Positions 1-8,561 of a stretch of DNA of 64,000 nucleotides are shown in pieces. The translations under genes and the position numbers were made by a program. Position 1 is the stretch's first letter, and the number at the start of each line of letters is the position of its first letter. Source of the DNA: Streptomyces venezuelae (GTDB taxonomy: Bacteria > Actinomycetota > Actinomycetes > Streptomycetales > Streptomycetaceae); assembly GCF_008642355.1 (NCBI RefSeq), contig NZ_CP029193.1, positions 5,480,001-5,544,000 of the forward strand. Reading direction: 5' to 3'. Under the pieces are notes generated by a model that was given only the letters and a program-made list of their open reading frames with translations, was not told the origin of the DNA and made no database searches.

Positions 1-1
1 G

Positions 2-358
2 GTCGAGGAGCTCAGCGGGATCCGGCGCATGGAGCTGCCCTCGACGGTCGCGCTCGGCGCCGCCGCGCGGCTCCACCGCATCGGGCTCACCCCGTCCCCG
101 GCCGGCGATCTCGCGTACACGATGTACCCCTGGGTGGTCAGCGTCAGCAGGCTGCACGACGCCGGGTGGCGCCCCCAGTGGACCAACGAGGAAGTCCTCA
201 CGGAACTCCTCGACGAGGTCTCCGGGCGCCGCACCGTGGCCGGCCGGCGGCTCGGCCGCAAGGACGCCACGGCCGCGGGCGCGGCGGGCGCGACGGTCGC
301 CCTGCTGGGCGCGGCGGCGGTCGTGCGCAGGGCACGGAAGGCCCGCAGGAGGATCTGA
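2..358 (+). CDS. C-terminal part of an SDR-type (NAD-dependent epimerase/dehydratase) protein
   Basis: The gene enters from the left window edge already in frame and ends with TGA at 358; about 118 residues are visible. The visible part resembles the tail of actinobacterial extended-SDR proteins: a segment with HDAGWRPQWTNEEVL near the end of the catalytic domain, then a basic linker, a short hydrophobic alanine/glycine-rich stretch (GAAGATVALLGAAAVV) that may be a membrane anchor, and a positively charged end. The Rossmann and YxxxK motifs lie outside the window, so the family call rests on the tail alone. Which substrate it uses cannot be told. A further reading frame over 166-867 is a high-GC shadow. 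Confidence 0.55.
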   Translation, partial: VEELSGIRRMELPSTVALGAAARLHRIGLTPSPAGDLAYTMYPWVVSVSRLHDAGWRPQWTNEEVLTELLDEVSGRRTVAGRRLGRKDATAAGAAGATVALLGAAAVVRRARKARRRI

Positions 359-467
359 GAAACCAGTCCCCTCCGCAGCCCTCGGCAGGAAATCCACCCC
401 CTGTAGGGAACTCCAAGGGGGGACACGCGCGTGCCGGGCGAAAGGTCTATTCCGTGAGGCGCGTGCC

Positions 468-950
468 GTGCGGCACCATGGCCGCATGGCACGCACCACG
501 ATGGACCACCCGGGCGAGCAGGGCGCGCAGGACCCGATCCGCCTCCTCGCGATCCGCGACACCCCGCTCTCCCTCGACGAGGTCTTCCGGGCCGTCGGCG
601 ACGACGCGGCGGGCGGCACCGCACTCTTCGTGGGGACCGTCCGCAACCACGACGGCGGCGCCGACGTCGACGAGCTGGGGTACTCGACCCACCCCACCGC
701 CGAGGCCGAGATGCGCCGGGTGGCGGAGAAAGTCGTCGCCGAGTACCCGGTGCGCGCCCTGGCCGCCGTGCACCGCGTCGGCGACCTCGCCGTCGGGGAC
801 CTCGCGGTGGTCGTCGCCGTCTCCTGCCCGCACCGCGTGGAGGCCTTCGACGCCTGCCGCAAGCTGATCGACGATCTCAAGCACGAGGTGCCGATCTGGA
901 AGCACCAGCGCTTCTCCGACGGCAAGGAGGAGTGGGTCGGGGCCTGTTGA
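468..950 (+). CDS. moaE: Molybdopterin synthase catalytic subunit MoaE
   Basis: MoaE is the large subunit of molybdopterin synthase, which with the thiocarboxylated small subunit MoaD inserts sulfur into precursor Z in molybdenum cofactor synthesis in the cytoplasm. The 160-residue product has the family pattern in order: GTVRNHDGG, the helix with THPTAEAEM, VHRVGDLAVGD, and HRVEAFDACRKLIDDLKHE followed by PIWKHQRF, whose lysines form the active site. GTG at 468 is chosen because GTGAGG lies about 9 bases upstream; ATG at 486 is possible but has no ribosome-binding sequence. No other molybdenum cofactor gene is next to it, which is common for moaE in Streptomyces. Confidence 0.93.
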   Translation: MRHHGRMARTTMDHPGEQGAQDPIRLLAIRDTPLSLDEVFRAVGDDAAGGTALFVGTVRNHDGGADVDELGYSTHPTAEAEMRRVAEKVVAEYPVRALAAVHRVGDLAVGDLAVVVAVSCPHRVEAFDACRKLIDDLKHEVPIWKHQRFSDGKEEWVGAC

Positions 951-1090
951 GACGAGGTCCGTGCCCCGGGGCGTGACGGGCCGGTGCGGCTCCGGTTGCG
1001 TAACCAGACCCCTGCCGTGAGCGTTGACCATGCGGATGGTTAATCTGCTGATCAGTCAGTTGAGATGGCTCATGGGGTCGGGAGGTCGAC

Positions 1091-1261
1091 ATGGCATCAC
1101 TCGCGTGGTTGCTGATTCCGCTCCTGGCAGCCGTCGGTGCGGGTCTGTGGGCGAGCTGGGCGGCACGCAACCGCAAGTCCGGCCGCACGGGCGACGCCAC
1201 CGAACTCAACGGCTACGCCGCGTTCCGCGAGGCGATGGAGAAGTCCCACACAGGGACGTGA
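1091..1261 (+). CDS. Small single-pass membrane peptide (56 aa)
   Basis: This short gene has a strong ribosome-binding sequence (GGAGGT at 1081-1086, 4 bases before the ATG) and Streptomyces-like codon use. The product begins with one hydrophobic helix (LAWLLIPLLAAVGAGLWASW, about residues 4-23) followed by a basic hydrophilic tail containing RKSGRTGDATELNGYAAFREAME. The topology is therefore an N-terminal anchor with a small cytoplasmic tail. I do not recognise a function. It lies just before the PDZ/Lon protease gene in the same direction, with 83 bases between, so it may be cotranscribed with it. Such small genes are easily skipped by length cut-offs. Confidence 0.75.
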   Translation: MASLAWLLIPLLAAVGAGLWASWAARNRKSGRTGDATELNGYAAFREAMEKSHTGT

Positions 1262-1344
1262 CCGGGTCCCGCACAGGGATGTGACCTCCCCGTACGGCCC
1301 GGCCCCGGGGGTGCTCTCACAGGCAGGTCCCGTACTGTCGTTCC

Positions 1345-2430
1345 ATGCCACGCCGCACCGCGACGATGCTCGCCTCCACCTTGATGCTGATCGCGCTGCT
1401 CTGCGCCGGAGTGCTCATCAAAGTGCCGTACTCGGAGATGTCCCCCGGCCCCACGGTGAACACCCTCGGAGACCACGACGGTGAGCCGGTGCTGCAGATC
1501 TCCGGACGCAAGACCTATCCGACGACCGGTCACCTCAACATGACGACGGTCCGGGTCACCAGCGCCGACTACAACATGAACCTCGCGGAGGCCGTCTACG
1601 GCTGGCTGGCCCACGACAACATCGTGGTGCCGCACGACACGCTCTACCCGAACGGCAAGACCGAACAGCAGTCCTCCCAGGAGAACGCCGAGGAATTCAG
1701 CGAGTCCCAGGAGAGCGCCAAGGTCGCGGCCCTCAGGCAGCTCAAGATCCCGGTCAAGTCGCAGGTCATCGTCTCCACCGTCTTCAAGGGCGACCCGGCG
1801 GAGGGCAAGCTGCACGCGGGCGACGTCATCAAGAAGGTGGACGGCAAGCCCGTCAAGGAGATGACGGACGTCGCGAAGCTCGTCACCGAGCACAAGCCCG
1901 GCGAGCCCGTCACGTTCACCGTCGTGCCGGTCAAGGTCGCGGCCGCCGCGGAGAAGGCCGGCAAGGAGCCGACCCAGACCGACGAGATCAAGATCACCAC
2001 GAAGGCCGCGGAGGACGACCCCGGCCACGCCGTCGTCGGCATCAAGGCGGGGACCGACCACACGTACCCGTTCACGATCGACATCAAGCTGGCCGACGTG
2101 GGCGGCCCCAGCGCCGGCCTGATGTTCGCCCTCGGCATCGTCGACAAGCTCACCCCCGACGACCTCACCGGCGGCAACTTCGTGGCCGGCACCGGCACCA
2201 TCGAGGTCGACGGCAAGGTCGGCCCCATCGGCGGCATCGAGATGAAGACCGTCGGCGCGCGCGAGAAGGGCGCCGAGTACTTCCTCACCCCCAAGGGCAA
2301 CTGCGCGGCCGCCGCGAGCGACGTCCCCGACGGCCTCACGCTCGTCAAGGTGGACACCATCGCCGACGCCGTGAAGTCCCTGGAGAAGATCCGCAAGGGC
2401 GACACCGACAGCCTGCCGCAGTGCACCTGA
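1345..2430 (+). CDS. PDZ and Lon-type (S16) serine protease domain protein, YlbL family
   Basis: A 361-residue membrane-anchored protein. Residues about 9-26 form a transmembrane helix. Residues about 138-200 form a PDZ domain (FKGDPAEGKLHAGDVI). The C-terminal part resembles the Lon protease domain, with the catalytic serine in GGPSAGL (Ser256) and the lysine of the Ser-Lys dyad in GGIEMK (Lys301). Both catalytic residues are present, so it should be an active peptidase acting outside the membrane. Members of this family (YlbL in Bacillus) are peptidases; the substrate in Streptomyces is not known to me. ATG at 1345 gives the complete signal-anchor. A hairpin terminator follows at 2456-2484. 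Confidence 0.9.
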   Translation: MPRRTATMLASTLMLIALLCAGVLIKVPYSEMSPGPTVNTLGDHDGEPVLQISGRKTYPTTGHLNMTTVRVTSADYNMNLAEAVYGWLAHDNIVVPHDTLYPNGKTEQQSSQENAEEFSESQESAKVAALRQLKIPVKSQVIVSTVFKGDPAEGKLHAGDVIKKVDGKPVKEMTDVAKLVTEHKPGEPVTFTVVPVKVAAAAEKAGKEPTQTDEIKITTKAAEDDPGHAVVGIKAGTDHTYPFTIDIKLADVGGPSAGLMFALGIVDKLTPDDLTGGNFVAGTGTIEVDGKVGPIGGIEMKTVGAREKGAEYFLTPKGNCAAAASDVPDGLTLVKVDTIADAVKSLEKIRKGDTDSLPQCT

Positions 2431-2455
2431 GACGGCAGGCCACCTGAAACAGCGG

Positions 2456-2484
2456 TACGCGGGTGGGGGAGCCCCACCCGCGTA
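2456..2484. terminator. Hairpin terminator between convergent genes
   Basis: A perfect 13-bp inverted repeat (TACGCGGGTGGGG / CCCCACCCGCGTA) with a 3-base loop lies between the ends of the PDZ/Lon protease gene and the convergent PPA1309-family gene. It can serve both directions. There is no T-run, as is usual in Streptomyces. Confidence 0.75.
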
Positions 2485-2515
2485 CTGAACGGAAGAAGAC
2501 GTACCGCCGGGCGAG

Positions 2516-3055
2516 CTACGCGAACGTCGCCGCGAGCGCCTCGGCCAGGCCGGGCACCAGGTCCGAGCCGGTGAGAACCTCGGTCGGCGAGTCCTTCTCG
2601 CGCAGCCGCAGCGCCGACTCGCGCGCACCGTCACGGAGCACCGCGACCGTCATGCGGACCTCCTGGCGGTCCGGGTGCTCGGCCACCCACTTCGCGAGCT
2701 GCGCCTCGCCGAGACCGTCGGGGACCGACGCCTCGGCCGAGGGCGGCAGCATCAGGCGTTCCACCGTGAGGGCGCAGCCCGCCACCGCGTCCGGCCAGGC
2801 AATGGTGCCGAGAAATTCGTCCAGCGGCTTGTCGGCGGGGATCTCCTCCTGCTCGATGGGGGTGAAGCCGGCGTGCTCCACGCCGTCGTCGAGGCCGAGC
2901 TGGGAGGCGAGGCCGGGTTCCTGGGTGCGCAGTCGCGCCGTGTCGACCAGCGCGAAGAGGCGGGCGGGCCGGTCCCAGCCGAGGCCGGATACGTACTCGT
3001 CGATCTCGAGGACCGCCCGAGTGAGGGGGCTCGCTGCCATGGGAGTGTTGGACAT
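2516..3055 (-). CDS. PPA1309 family protein, function unknown
   Basis: A 179-residue soluble protein found widely in actinobacteria and named after a Propionibacterium gene. The sequence is acidic and alanine/leucine-rich, without signal peptide or membrane segments. Recognisable blocks are EIDEYVSGLGWDRPARLFALV near the N-terminus, FLGTIAWPDAVAGCAL in the middle and HPDRQEVRMTVAVLRDG near the C-terminus. No catalytic motif is obvious. ATG at 3055 is preferred over the in-frame GTG at 3061 because AGGA sits 8 bases upstream of the ATG. It is divergent from the UPF0182 gene, with 127 bases between; the same neighbour pair occurs in other Streptomyces as far as I recall. Confidence 0.8.
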   Translation of the reverse strand: MSNTPMAASPLTRAVLEIDEYVSGLGWDRPARLFALVDTARLRTQEPGLASQLGLDDGVEHAGFTPIEQEEIPADKPLDEFLGTIAWPDAVAGCALTVERLMLPPSAEASVPDGLGEAQLAKWVAEHPDRQEVRMTVAVLRDGARESALRLREKDSPTEVLTGSDLVPGLAEALAATFA

Positions 3056-3182
3056 GGTCACAATCCTGCCTCGTTAGTCCCGAGAAACGGGAACCGAGTA
3101 AAGCGTAGGTAAGTTGCATAGGTGTGGGTCCGCGATCTCGGGGGCCTGACGGACCAACAGCGAATCAACAGCGAACTTCGAG

Positions 3183-6137
3183 GTGCGCACCTTGGCTTTC
3201 CAGATGCCGGACCGCGGCGGAGGCCCGACGGGGCCACGGATCAGAGTGGGCCGACCCTCCCGGCGCGTCCGGACCCTGCTCATGACACTGGGGGTCCTGG
3301 CCGTCCTGGCCATGGCCTTCGTCATGTTCTCCGGGTTCTGGACGGACTGGCTGTGGTACCGGTCGGTCAACTATTCGTCGGTGTTCACGACGACCCTGTG
3401 GACCAAGATCGGCCTGTTCTTCGTCTTCGGCCTGCTCATGGCGGCCGCAGTCGGCGTGAACATCTGGCTGGCGCACCGGCTGCGCCCGCCGCTGAGCGCC
3501 ATGTCGATGGAGCAGCAGAGCCTCGACCGGTACCGCATGGGAATCGCCCCCTACAAGAAGTGGCTCCTCATCGGGGTCACCGCTCTGGTCGGGCTCATCG
3601 CGGGCGCGTCCGCTGCGGGACAGTGGCGCACCTGGCTCCTGTGGGTCAACGGCGTGTCCTTCGGCCAGAAGGACCCGCAGTTCCACATGGACGTGTCGTT
3701 CTTCGCGTTCGACCTGCCCTGGTACCGCTTCCTGCTCGGCTTCGGCTTCGCGGCGACGGTGCTCTCCCTGGTCGCCGCCGCCCTGACGCACTACCTGTAC
3801 GGCGGGCTGCGAATCACCAGCCCCGGCGCGCGCGCGACCGCCGCGGCCACCGGTCACCTCTCGGTGCTGCTCGGCGTCTTCGTGTCGCTGAAGGCCATCG
3901 CGTACTGGCTCGACCGGTACGGCCTCGCGGTGAAGTCCAGCGACTTCAAGGCGACGGACAACTGGACCGGCCTGAAGTACGTCGACGCGAACGCGTACCT
4001 GCCGGCGAAGACGATCCTGTTCTGCATCGCCGTCATCTGCGCGATCCTCTTCTTCGCGACGCTCTGGCGGCGCACCTGGCAGCTGCCGGTCATCGGCTTC
4101 GGTCTGATGGTGCTCTCGGCGATCCTCATCGGCGGGCTCTACCCCGCGATCGTCCAGAAGTTCCAGGTCCAGCCGAACGAGCAGGCCAAGGAAGCCCCGT
4201 ACATCGAGAAGAACATCGAGGCGACCCGCCACGCCTACGGCATCAACGGTGTGAAGCCCGAGGAGTACAAGGGCGCGGGCAAGGTCGACGAGGACCCGAA
4301 GAAGAAGCGCGAGGACGCGGACACGGCGGCCAACTACCGCCTGAACGACCCGAACATCGTCTCGCCGACCTTCCAGCAGCTGGAGCAGGAGCGCAGCTAC
4401 TACCAGTTCCCGAAGACGCTGGACGTGGACCGCTACAACGGCCAGGACACCATCGTCGGCCTGCGCGAGATCGACGTGAACAAGCTCGACAAGCGCAACT
4501 GGATCAACGACCACTTCGCCTACACCCACGGCTACGGAATGGTTGCCGCCAAGGGCACGGAGACGAAGAAGGGCTCCAAGGGCGCCCCGGCGTTCACCGA
4601 GTCGGGTCTGCCGACCAACGGCGAGCTCGGCGAGTACGAGCAGCGGATCTACTACGGCGAGAAGACCACCCAGTACTCGATCGTCGGCGGGCCCCAGAAG
4701 GAGCTCGACTACGAGGAGAACGGCGGCGGTCAGAAGACGTACAGCTACAAGGGCGACAGCGGCGTCAACCTCTCCAACCCGATCAACCGCGCGGCTTACG
4801 CGGTGTCGTTCGGAGAGCCGCAGATCCTCTACTCCGGAGCCATCGGCGACGGTTCGCGGATCCTGTACAACCGCACCCCGAAGGAGCGCGTCGAAGCGGT
4901 CGCCCCCTGGCTGACCATCGACGGCGACGTCTACCCGACGGTGGTCGACGGCCGCATCCAGTGGGTCGTCGACGCCTACACCACGAGCAACGGCTATCCG
5001 TACGCCTCGCGGACGACGCTCGGGGACACCACGGCGGACTCCTTGTCGCAGGCCGACAGCCAGCGCACGGTGATCGCCCAGCAGAACCAGGTCAACTACA
5101 TCCGCAACTCGGTGAAGGCGACCGTCGACGCGTACACCGGTGACGTCAAGCTCTACACCTGGGACGAGCAGGACCCGGTCCTGAAGACCTGGAAGAAGGC
5201 GTTCCCGGGGACCGTCAAGGACAAGAGCGACATCCCGCCGAAGCTCATGGACCACCTGCGCTACCCGCAGGACATGTTCAAGGTGCAGCGCGAACTGCTC
5301 ACGAAGTACCACGTCACGGACCCCGGCCAGTTCTACAACGCGAGTGACGCCTGGCAGGTGCCGAACGACCCGACGAAGAAGGACGACAGCGCGGTCCCGC
5401 CGTACTACCTGTCCATGAAGTCGCCGGGCCAGACGCAGCAGCAGTTCTCCCTGACGACGACGTTCACCCCGAGCGAGCGGCCCAACCTGCGGGCGTTCAT
5501 GACGGTCGACGCCGACGCCAGAAGCAAGAACTACGGCAAGATGCAGCTGCTCAGAGTCCAGGGCGACGTCGACGGCCCGGAACAGGTGCAGAACAAGCTG
5601 AACTCCATGACGGAAGTCGGCAACTTCGTCCGTGACATGAAGGGCGCCGACTCCGACGTCCTCTACGGCAATCTGCTGACCGTGCCGCTGGACGACGGCT
5701 TCCTGTACGTCGAACCCGTCTACGTACAGGGACGCAAGTCGGCGTATCCCCTTCTGAAGAAGGTCGCCGTGTCGTACGGCACGGAGACAGCCTTCGCGGA
5801 CACCCTCGGCGAGGGCCTGAACCAGGTCTTCAGCACGGAGGGGGCCACGAAGCCACCGGCCGACCAGGACGGCGACGAGCCGACCAAGCCACCGAAGACG
5901 AACGATCCGACGGTGCAGGCGGCCCTCGACGACGCGCAGACGGCGTTCGAGGACGGTGAGAAGGCCATGAAGGAAGGCGACTGGAAGAAGTACGGCGAGG
6001 CGCAGGACCGCCTCCAGGAGGCCCTCGAACGGGCCGAGGAGGCTTCGCAGAAGGCCGCCGACAAGAAGGACGCGGAGAAGGACGCGGAGAAGGACGCGGA
6101 GAAGGACGCAGGTCAGAAGGGTGACCGGAGCGGCTAG
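3183..6137 (+). CDS. UPF0182 family large membrane protein
   Basis: A 984-residue protein of the UPF0182 (COG1615) family, function unknown, conserved in actinobacteria and cyanobacteria. The first third (about residues 31-340) holds roughly seven hydrophobic helices, beginning [18 protein letters not shown]. The rest is a large hydrophilic domain, probably extracellular, with the family blocks [41 protein letters not shown] and [17 protein letters not shown]. The C-terminus is a charged helical tail rich in Asp, Glu and Lys that ends in a short tandem repeat (see 6069-6110). GTG at 3183 is given; ATG at 3204, starting MPDRGGGP, is an equally plausible start. It ends 50 bases before an initiator tRNA gene. 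Confidence 0.9.
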   Translation: MRTLAFQMPDRGGGPTGPRIRVGRPSRRVRTLLMTLGVLAVLAMAFVMFSGFWTDWLWYRSVNYSSVFTTTLWTKIGLFFVFGLLMAAAVGVNIWLAHRLRPPLSAMSMEQQSLDRYRMGIAPYKKWLLIGVTALVGLIAGASAAGQWRTWLLWVNGVSFGQKDPQFHMDVSFFAFDLPWYRFLLGFGFAATVLSLVAAALTHYLYGGLRITSPGARATAAATGHLSVLLGVFVSLKAIAYWLDRYGLAVKSSDFKATDNWTGLKYVDANAYLPAKTILFCIAVICAILFFATLWRRTWQLPVIGFGLMVLSAILIGGLYPAIVQKFQVQPNEQAKEAPYIEKNIEATRHAYGINGVKPEEYKGAGKVDEDPKKKREDADTAANYRLNDPNIVSPTFQQLEQERSYYQFPKTLDVDRYNGQDTIVGLREIDVNKLDKRNWINDHFAYTHGYGMVAAKGTETKKGSKGAPAFTESGLPTNGELGEYEQRIYYGEKTTQYSIVGGPQKELDYEENGGGQKTYSYKGDSGVNLSNPINRAAYAVSFGEPQILYSGAIGDGSRILYNRTPKERVEAVAPWLTIDGDVYPTVVDGRIQWVVDAYTTSNGYPYASRTTLGDTTADSLSQADSQRTVIAQQNQVNYIRNSVKATVDAYTGDVKLYTWDEQDPVLKTWKKAFPGTVKDKSDIPPKLMDHLRYPQDMFKVQRELLTKYHVTDPGQFYNASDAWQVPNDPTKKDDSAVPPYYLSMKSPGQTQQQFSLTTTFTPSERPNLRAFMTVDADARSKNYGKMQLLRVQGDVDGPEQVQNKLNSMTEVGNFVRDMKGADSDVLYGNLLTVPLDDGFLYVEPVYVQGRKSAYPLLKKVAVSYGTETAFADTLGEGLNQVFSTEGATKPPADQDGDEPTKPPKTNDPTVQAALDDAQTAFEDGEKAMKEGDWKKYGEAQDRLQEALERAEEASQKAADKKDAEKDAEKDAEKDAGQKGDRSG
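6069..6110 (+). repeat. 12-bp tandem repeat at the 3' end of the UPF0182 gene
   Basis: The unit GACGCGGAGAAG occurs three times in perfect tandem (6069, 6081, 6093) followed by a half unit. It encodes repeats of Asp-Ala-Glu-Lys in the C-terminal tail. The repeat length is a multiple of three, so copy-number change by slippage would keep the frame. Confidence 0.85.
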
Positions 6138-6187
6138 CGAGTGGTGAAGCGGCCACCCCGCGCCGTGGTACGGTTTGAACACAACGG

Positions 6188-6261
6188 CGCGGGGTGGAGC
6201 AGCTCGGTAGCTCGCTGGGCTCATAACCCAGAGGTCGCAGGTTCAAATCCTGTCCCCGCTA
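6188..6261 (+). tRNA. Initiator tRNA-fMet (CAT), copy 1
   Basis: A 74-nt cloverleaf with anticodon CAT in a loop CTCATAA closed by CTGGG/CCCAG. Initiator features are visible: the three consecutive G-C pairs at the loop end of the anticodon stem, and no Watson-Crick pair at 1:72 (C1 against U72), with A73. The 3' CCA is not encoded. T-arm GCAGGTTCAAATCCTGT is normal. An identical copy lies at 8429-8502. A strong hairpin follows 10 bases downstream. Confidence 0.96.
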
Positions 6262-6271
6262 CTGCAAGGTG

Positions 6272-6301
6272 AAGGCCCGGATCCTTACGGATCCGGGCCT
6301 T
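6272..6301 (+). terminator. Terminator of initiator tRNA copy 1
   Basis: A 13-bp perfect stem (AAGGCCCGGATCC / GGATCCGGGCCTT) with a 4-base loop TTAC, 10 bases after the tRNA, the usual position for a tRNA terminator. Confidence 0.88.
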
Positions 6302-6506
6302 CGTCGTGTGTACCGGTGCCTGACGTGTGCGGGCGTCCTGTGCGCGTGCGGGTGTCCTATGCCAAGAAATGTGAACGGTGCTCGGTCGGGGGAGAGTTGG
6401 GGGATCTGTGTTTGACTTATCTCTCTGTGGGCATGTCGACAAAACGCTGAAGTGACCTCACTGGCTGCGGTATACCAGATGTACCCAGGTTGCAGGTGGT
6501 GCGACG

Positions 6507-8360
6507 ATGGACGTTATGGGGGACAAGGCAACTCTGTTGGAGACAGGGCGGTTTGTGCAGCCGGCCGACCGGGAGGATCCCGGGGCGGCCGCCGAGGAGA
6601 TGCGCCACCGGCTGGCCGCCGAGGCCGGCGACGTGGACGCGATGAGCGTTCTCGGAAGCCTTCTGCTGCGCCGCGGTGATCTAGACGGTGCCGAATCTCT
6701 GCTGCGCGCGGCGACCGCCGAGGGCGACCGCGCCGCCGCCAACAACCTCGGAGTCCTCCTGCACCAGCGCGGGTACGCCGACGAGGCCGCCGGCTGGTGG
6801 CGGGTCGCCGCCGTCGCCGGATCCGCCGCGGCCGCGCACGCGCTCGGCCGGCACCACCGCGAGCGCGGTGACGAGCCCGCAGCCGAGTACTGGCTGCGCC
6901 AGTCCGCCGAGCAGGGCCACACCCTCGGGGCCTACGCGCTCGCCGACCTCCTGGAGCACCGCGGCGACGTCGGTGCCGAGCGCTGGCTGCGCGCCGCCGC
7001 CGAGCGCGGCCACCGTGAGGCCGCCTACCGCCTCGCCCGCGCCCTCGACCGGCGCGCCACCACGGACCGCCCGGACCGCACCGCAGCCGCGCCCCGACGC
7101 CGCACGGACCCCACCGAGCGCGCCGACCGCGCCGGCGACGCCGCGCGCACGCCCGCCGACGAGGCCGAGCAGTGGTACCGCCAGGCGGCCGCCAAAGGCC
7201 ACCGCAGGGCCGCGCTGCACCTCGGCGCGATCCTGGAGCGGCGCGGCGAGCTGAAAGAGGCGGGGCGCTGGTACCTCAACTCCGCCAAGGACGGCGAGGC
7301 CCGTGCGGCCTGCGCCCTCGGCTTCCTCCTCCGGGACGCCGGCGACGAGGAGAGCGCCGCCGTGTGGTGGCTCAAGGCCGCCCAGGACGGTGACGGCAAC
7401 GCCGCGAACGCGCTGGGCGCCCTGCACGCCGAGCGGGGCGAGACGCAGACCGCCGAGCGCTGGTACCGCGCCGCCATGGACGCGGGTGACGTGAACGGCG
7501 CGTACAACCTCGGGCTGCTCTGCGCCGAGCAGGGCCGCACCGCGCACGCCGACCAGTGGTACCGCCGCGCCGCGTACGCGGGACACCGCGAGGCCGCCAA
7601 CGCGCTCGCCGTGCTGCTGCTCCAGGGCGGCGACGCGGCGGGCGCCGAGCCGTGGTTCTCCAAGGCCGCCGAGGCGGGCAGTGTCGACGCCGCGTTCAAC
7701 CTCGGGATCCTCTACGCGAGCCGTGGCGACGAGGCCGCGGCCCTGCGCTGGTACGAGCGGGCGGCGGCGGCCGGGCACACCGACGCCGCTCTCCAGGTCG
7801 GCACCGCGCGGCTGCGCGAGGGCGACGAGCAGGAGGCCGAGCGGCACCTGCGGTGCGCGGCGGGCGGCGGCAGCGCCGAAGCGGCGTACCGCCTCGGAAC
7901 GCTGCTCGATGCGCGCCGCCCGCCTGCCGAGGCGCCGGTCCTCGGTGAGCCCGCGGCGGCGAAGACCGAGTGCGAGGAGTGGTACGAGCGGGCGGCCGAG
8001 ATGGGCCACCGCCGCGCCCAGGTCCGGGTCGGCATGCTCGCGTCCGCCCGCGGCGACGTCGTCGAGGCCGCGCGGTGGTACCGCAAGGCCGCCGAGGCGG
8101 GCAGCAGCAACGGCGCGTTCAACCTCGGGCTGCTTCTCGCCCGCGAGGGGAGCGAGCCGGAGGCCGCGCTCTGGTGGACCCGGGCCGCCGACGCGGGACA
8201 CGGGCGGGCGGCGCTCCGCCTCGCCCTGCTCTACGCCCGGCGCGGGCAGCTGGCGCAGGGGCAGCGGTGGGCGTCGCGTGCGGTCGATCTCGGTCCCGCC
8301 GAGGTCGCCGAGCGTGCGGGACGCCTGCGCGAGGCGCTGCGGCAGGAGCTGACGGCGTAG
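6507..8360 (+). CDS. Sel1-like/TPR repeat protein
   Basis: A 617-residue soluble protein made almost entirely of about 34-36 residue helical repeats. Repeats show the Sel1-like signature in forms such as AEQWYRQAAAKGHRRAALHLGAILERRG and AARWYRKAAEAGSSNGAFNLGLLL: W-[YF]-x-[RK]-A-A-x-x-G, then A-x-x-L-G-x-L. I count roughly 14 to 16 units, interrupted at about residues 180-220 by an Arg/Pro/Thr-rich linker. The repeats form a superhelical scaffold for protein contacts; the partner is unknown. ATG at 6507 has AGGTGG 8 bases upstream. The gene stands alone between two identical initiator tRNA genes, all in the same direction. Strong repeat character also creates long shadow frames on both strands. 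Confidence 0.88.
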   Translation: MDVMGDKATLLETGRFVQPADREDPGAAAEEMRHRLAAEAGDVDAMSVLGSLLLRRGDLDGAESLLRAATAEGDRAAANNLGVLLHQRGYADEAAGWWRVAAVAGSAAAAHALGRHHRERGDEPAAEYWLRQSAEQGHTLGAYALADLLEHRGDVGAERWLRAAAERGHREAAYRLARALDRRATTDRPDRTAAAPRRRTDPTERADRAGDAARTPADEAEQWYRQAAAKGHRRAALHLGAILERRGELKEAGRWYLNSAKDGEARAACALGFLLRDAGDEESAAVWWLKAAQDGDGNAANALGALHAERGETQTAERWYRAAMDAGDVNGAYNLGLLCAEQGRTAHADQWYRRAAYAGHREAANALAVLLLQGGDAAGAEPWFSKAAEAGSVDAAFNLGILYASRGDEAAALRWYERAAAAGHTDAALQVGTARLREGDEQEAERHLRCAAGGGSAEAAYRLGTLLDARRPPAEAPVLGEPAAAKTECEEWYERAAEMGHRRAQVRVGMLASARGDVVEAARWYRKAAEAGSSNGAFNLGLLLAREGSEPEAALWWTRAADAGHGRAALRLALLYARRGQLAQGQRWASRAVDLGPAEVAERAGRLREALRQELTA

Positions 8361-8428
8361 GTCTTCGGCACCCGTGGGGGAACGGATTTGCGCTGGTCGT
8401 AGCCCTGACGTAGAGTTGTGTTCATCGA

Positions 8429-8502
8429 CGCGGGGTGGAGCAGCTCGGTAGCTCGCTGGGCTCATAACCCAGAGGTCGCAGGTTCAAATCCTGTCCCCGC
8501 TA
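8429..8502 (+). tRNA. Initiator tRNA-fMet (CAT), copy 2
   Basis: Identical over all 74 nt to the copy at 6188-6261, including the three G-C pairs next to the anticodon loop, the C1-U72 mismatch and the absence of an encoded CCA. Flanks differ from copy 1 except for a few bases, so the identity is confined to the mature tRNA. A terminator follows at once. Confidence 0.96.
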
Positions 8503-8508
8503 CTGAAG

Positions 8509-8546
8509 ATCGAGGGCCGGAAGCCAATGGGTTTCCGGCCCTCGAT
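8509..8546. terminator. Terminator of initiator tRNA copy 2 and of the convergent ABC operon
   Basis: A 14-bp stem (ATCGAGGGCCGGAA / TTCCGGCCCTCGAT) with a 10-base loop between the tRNA and the stop of the convergent substrate-binding protein gene at 8562. It is followed by TCGTTT on the plus strand and may act in both directions. Confidence 0.85.
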
Positions 8547-8561
8547 TCGTTTACAGGGCTG

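Noticed and set aside
3165..6224. A 1019-codon open frame on the minus strand opposite the UPF0182 gene
   Set aside because: High-GC shadow: its residues are the Arg/Leu/Val/Gly-rich pattern of the antisense frame, and the plus-strand gene is a clear family member.
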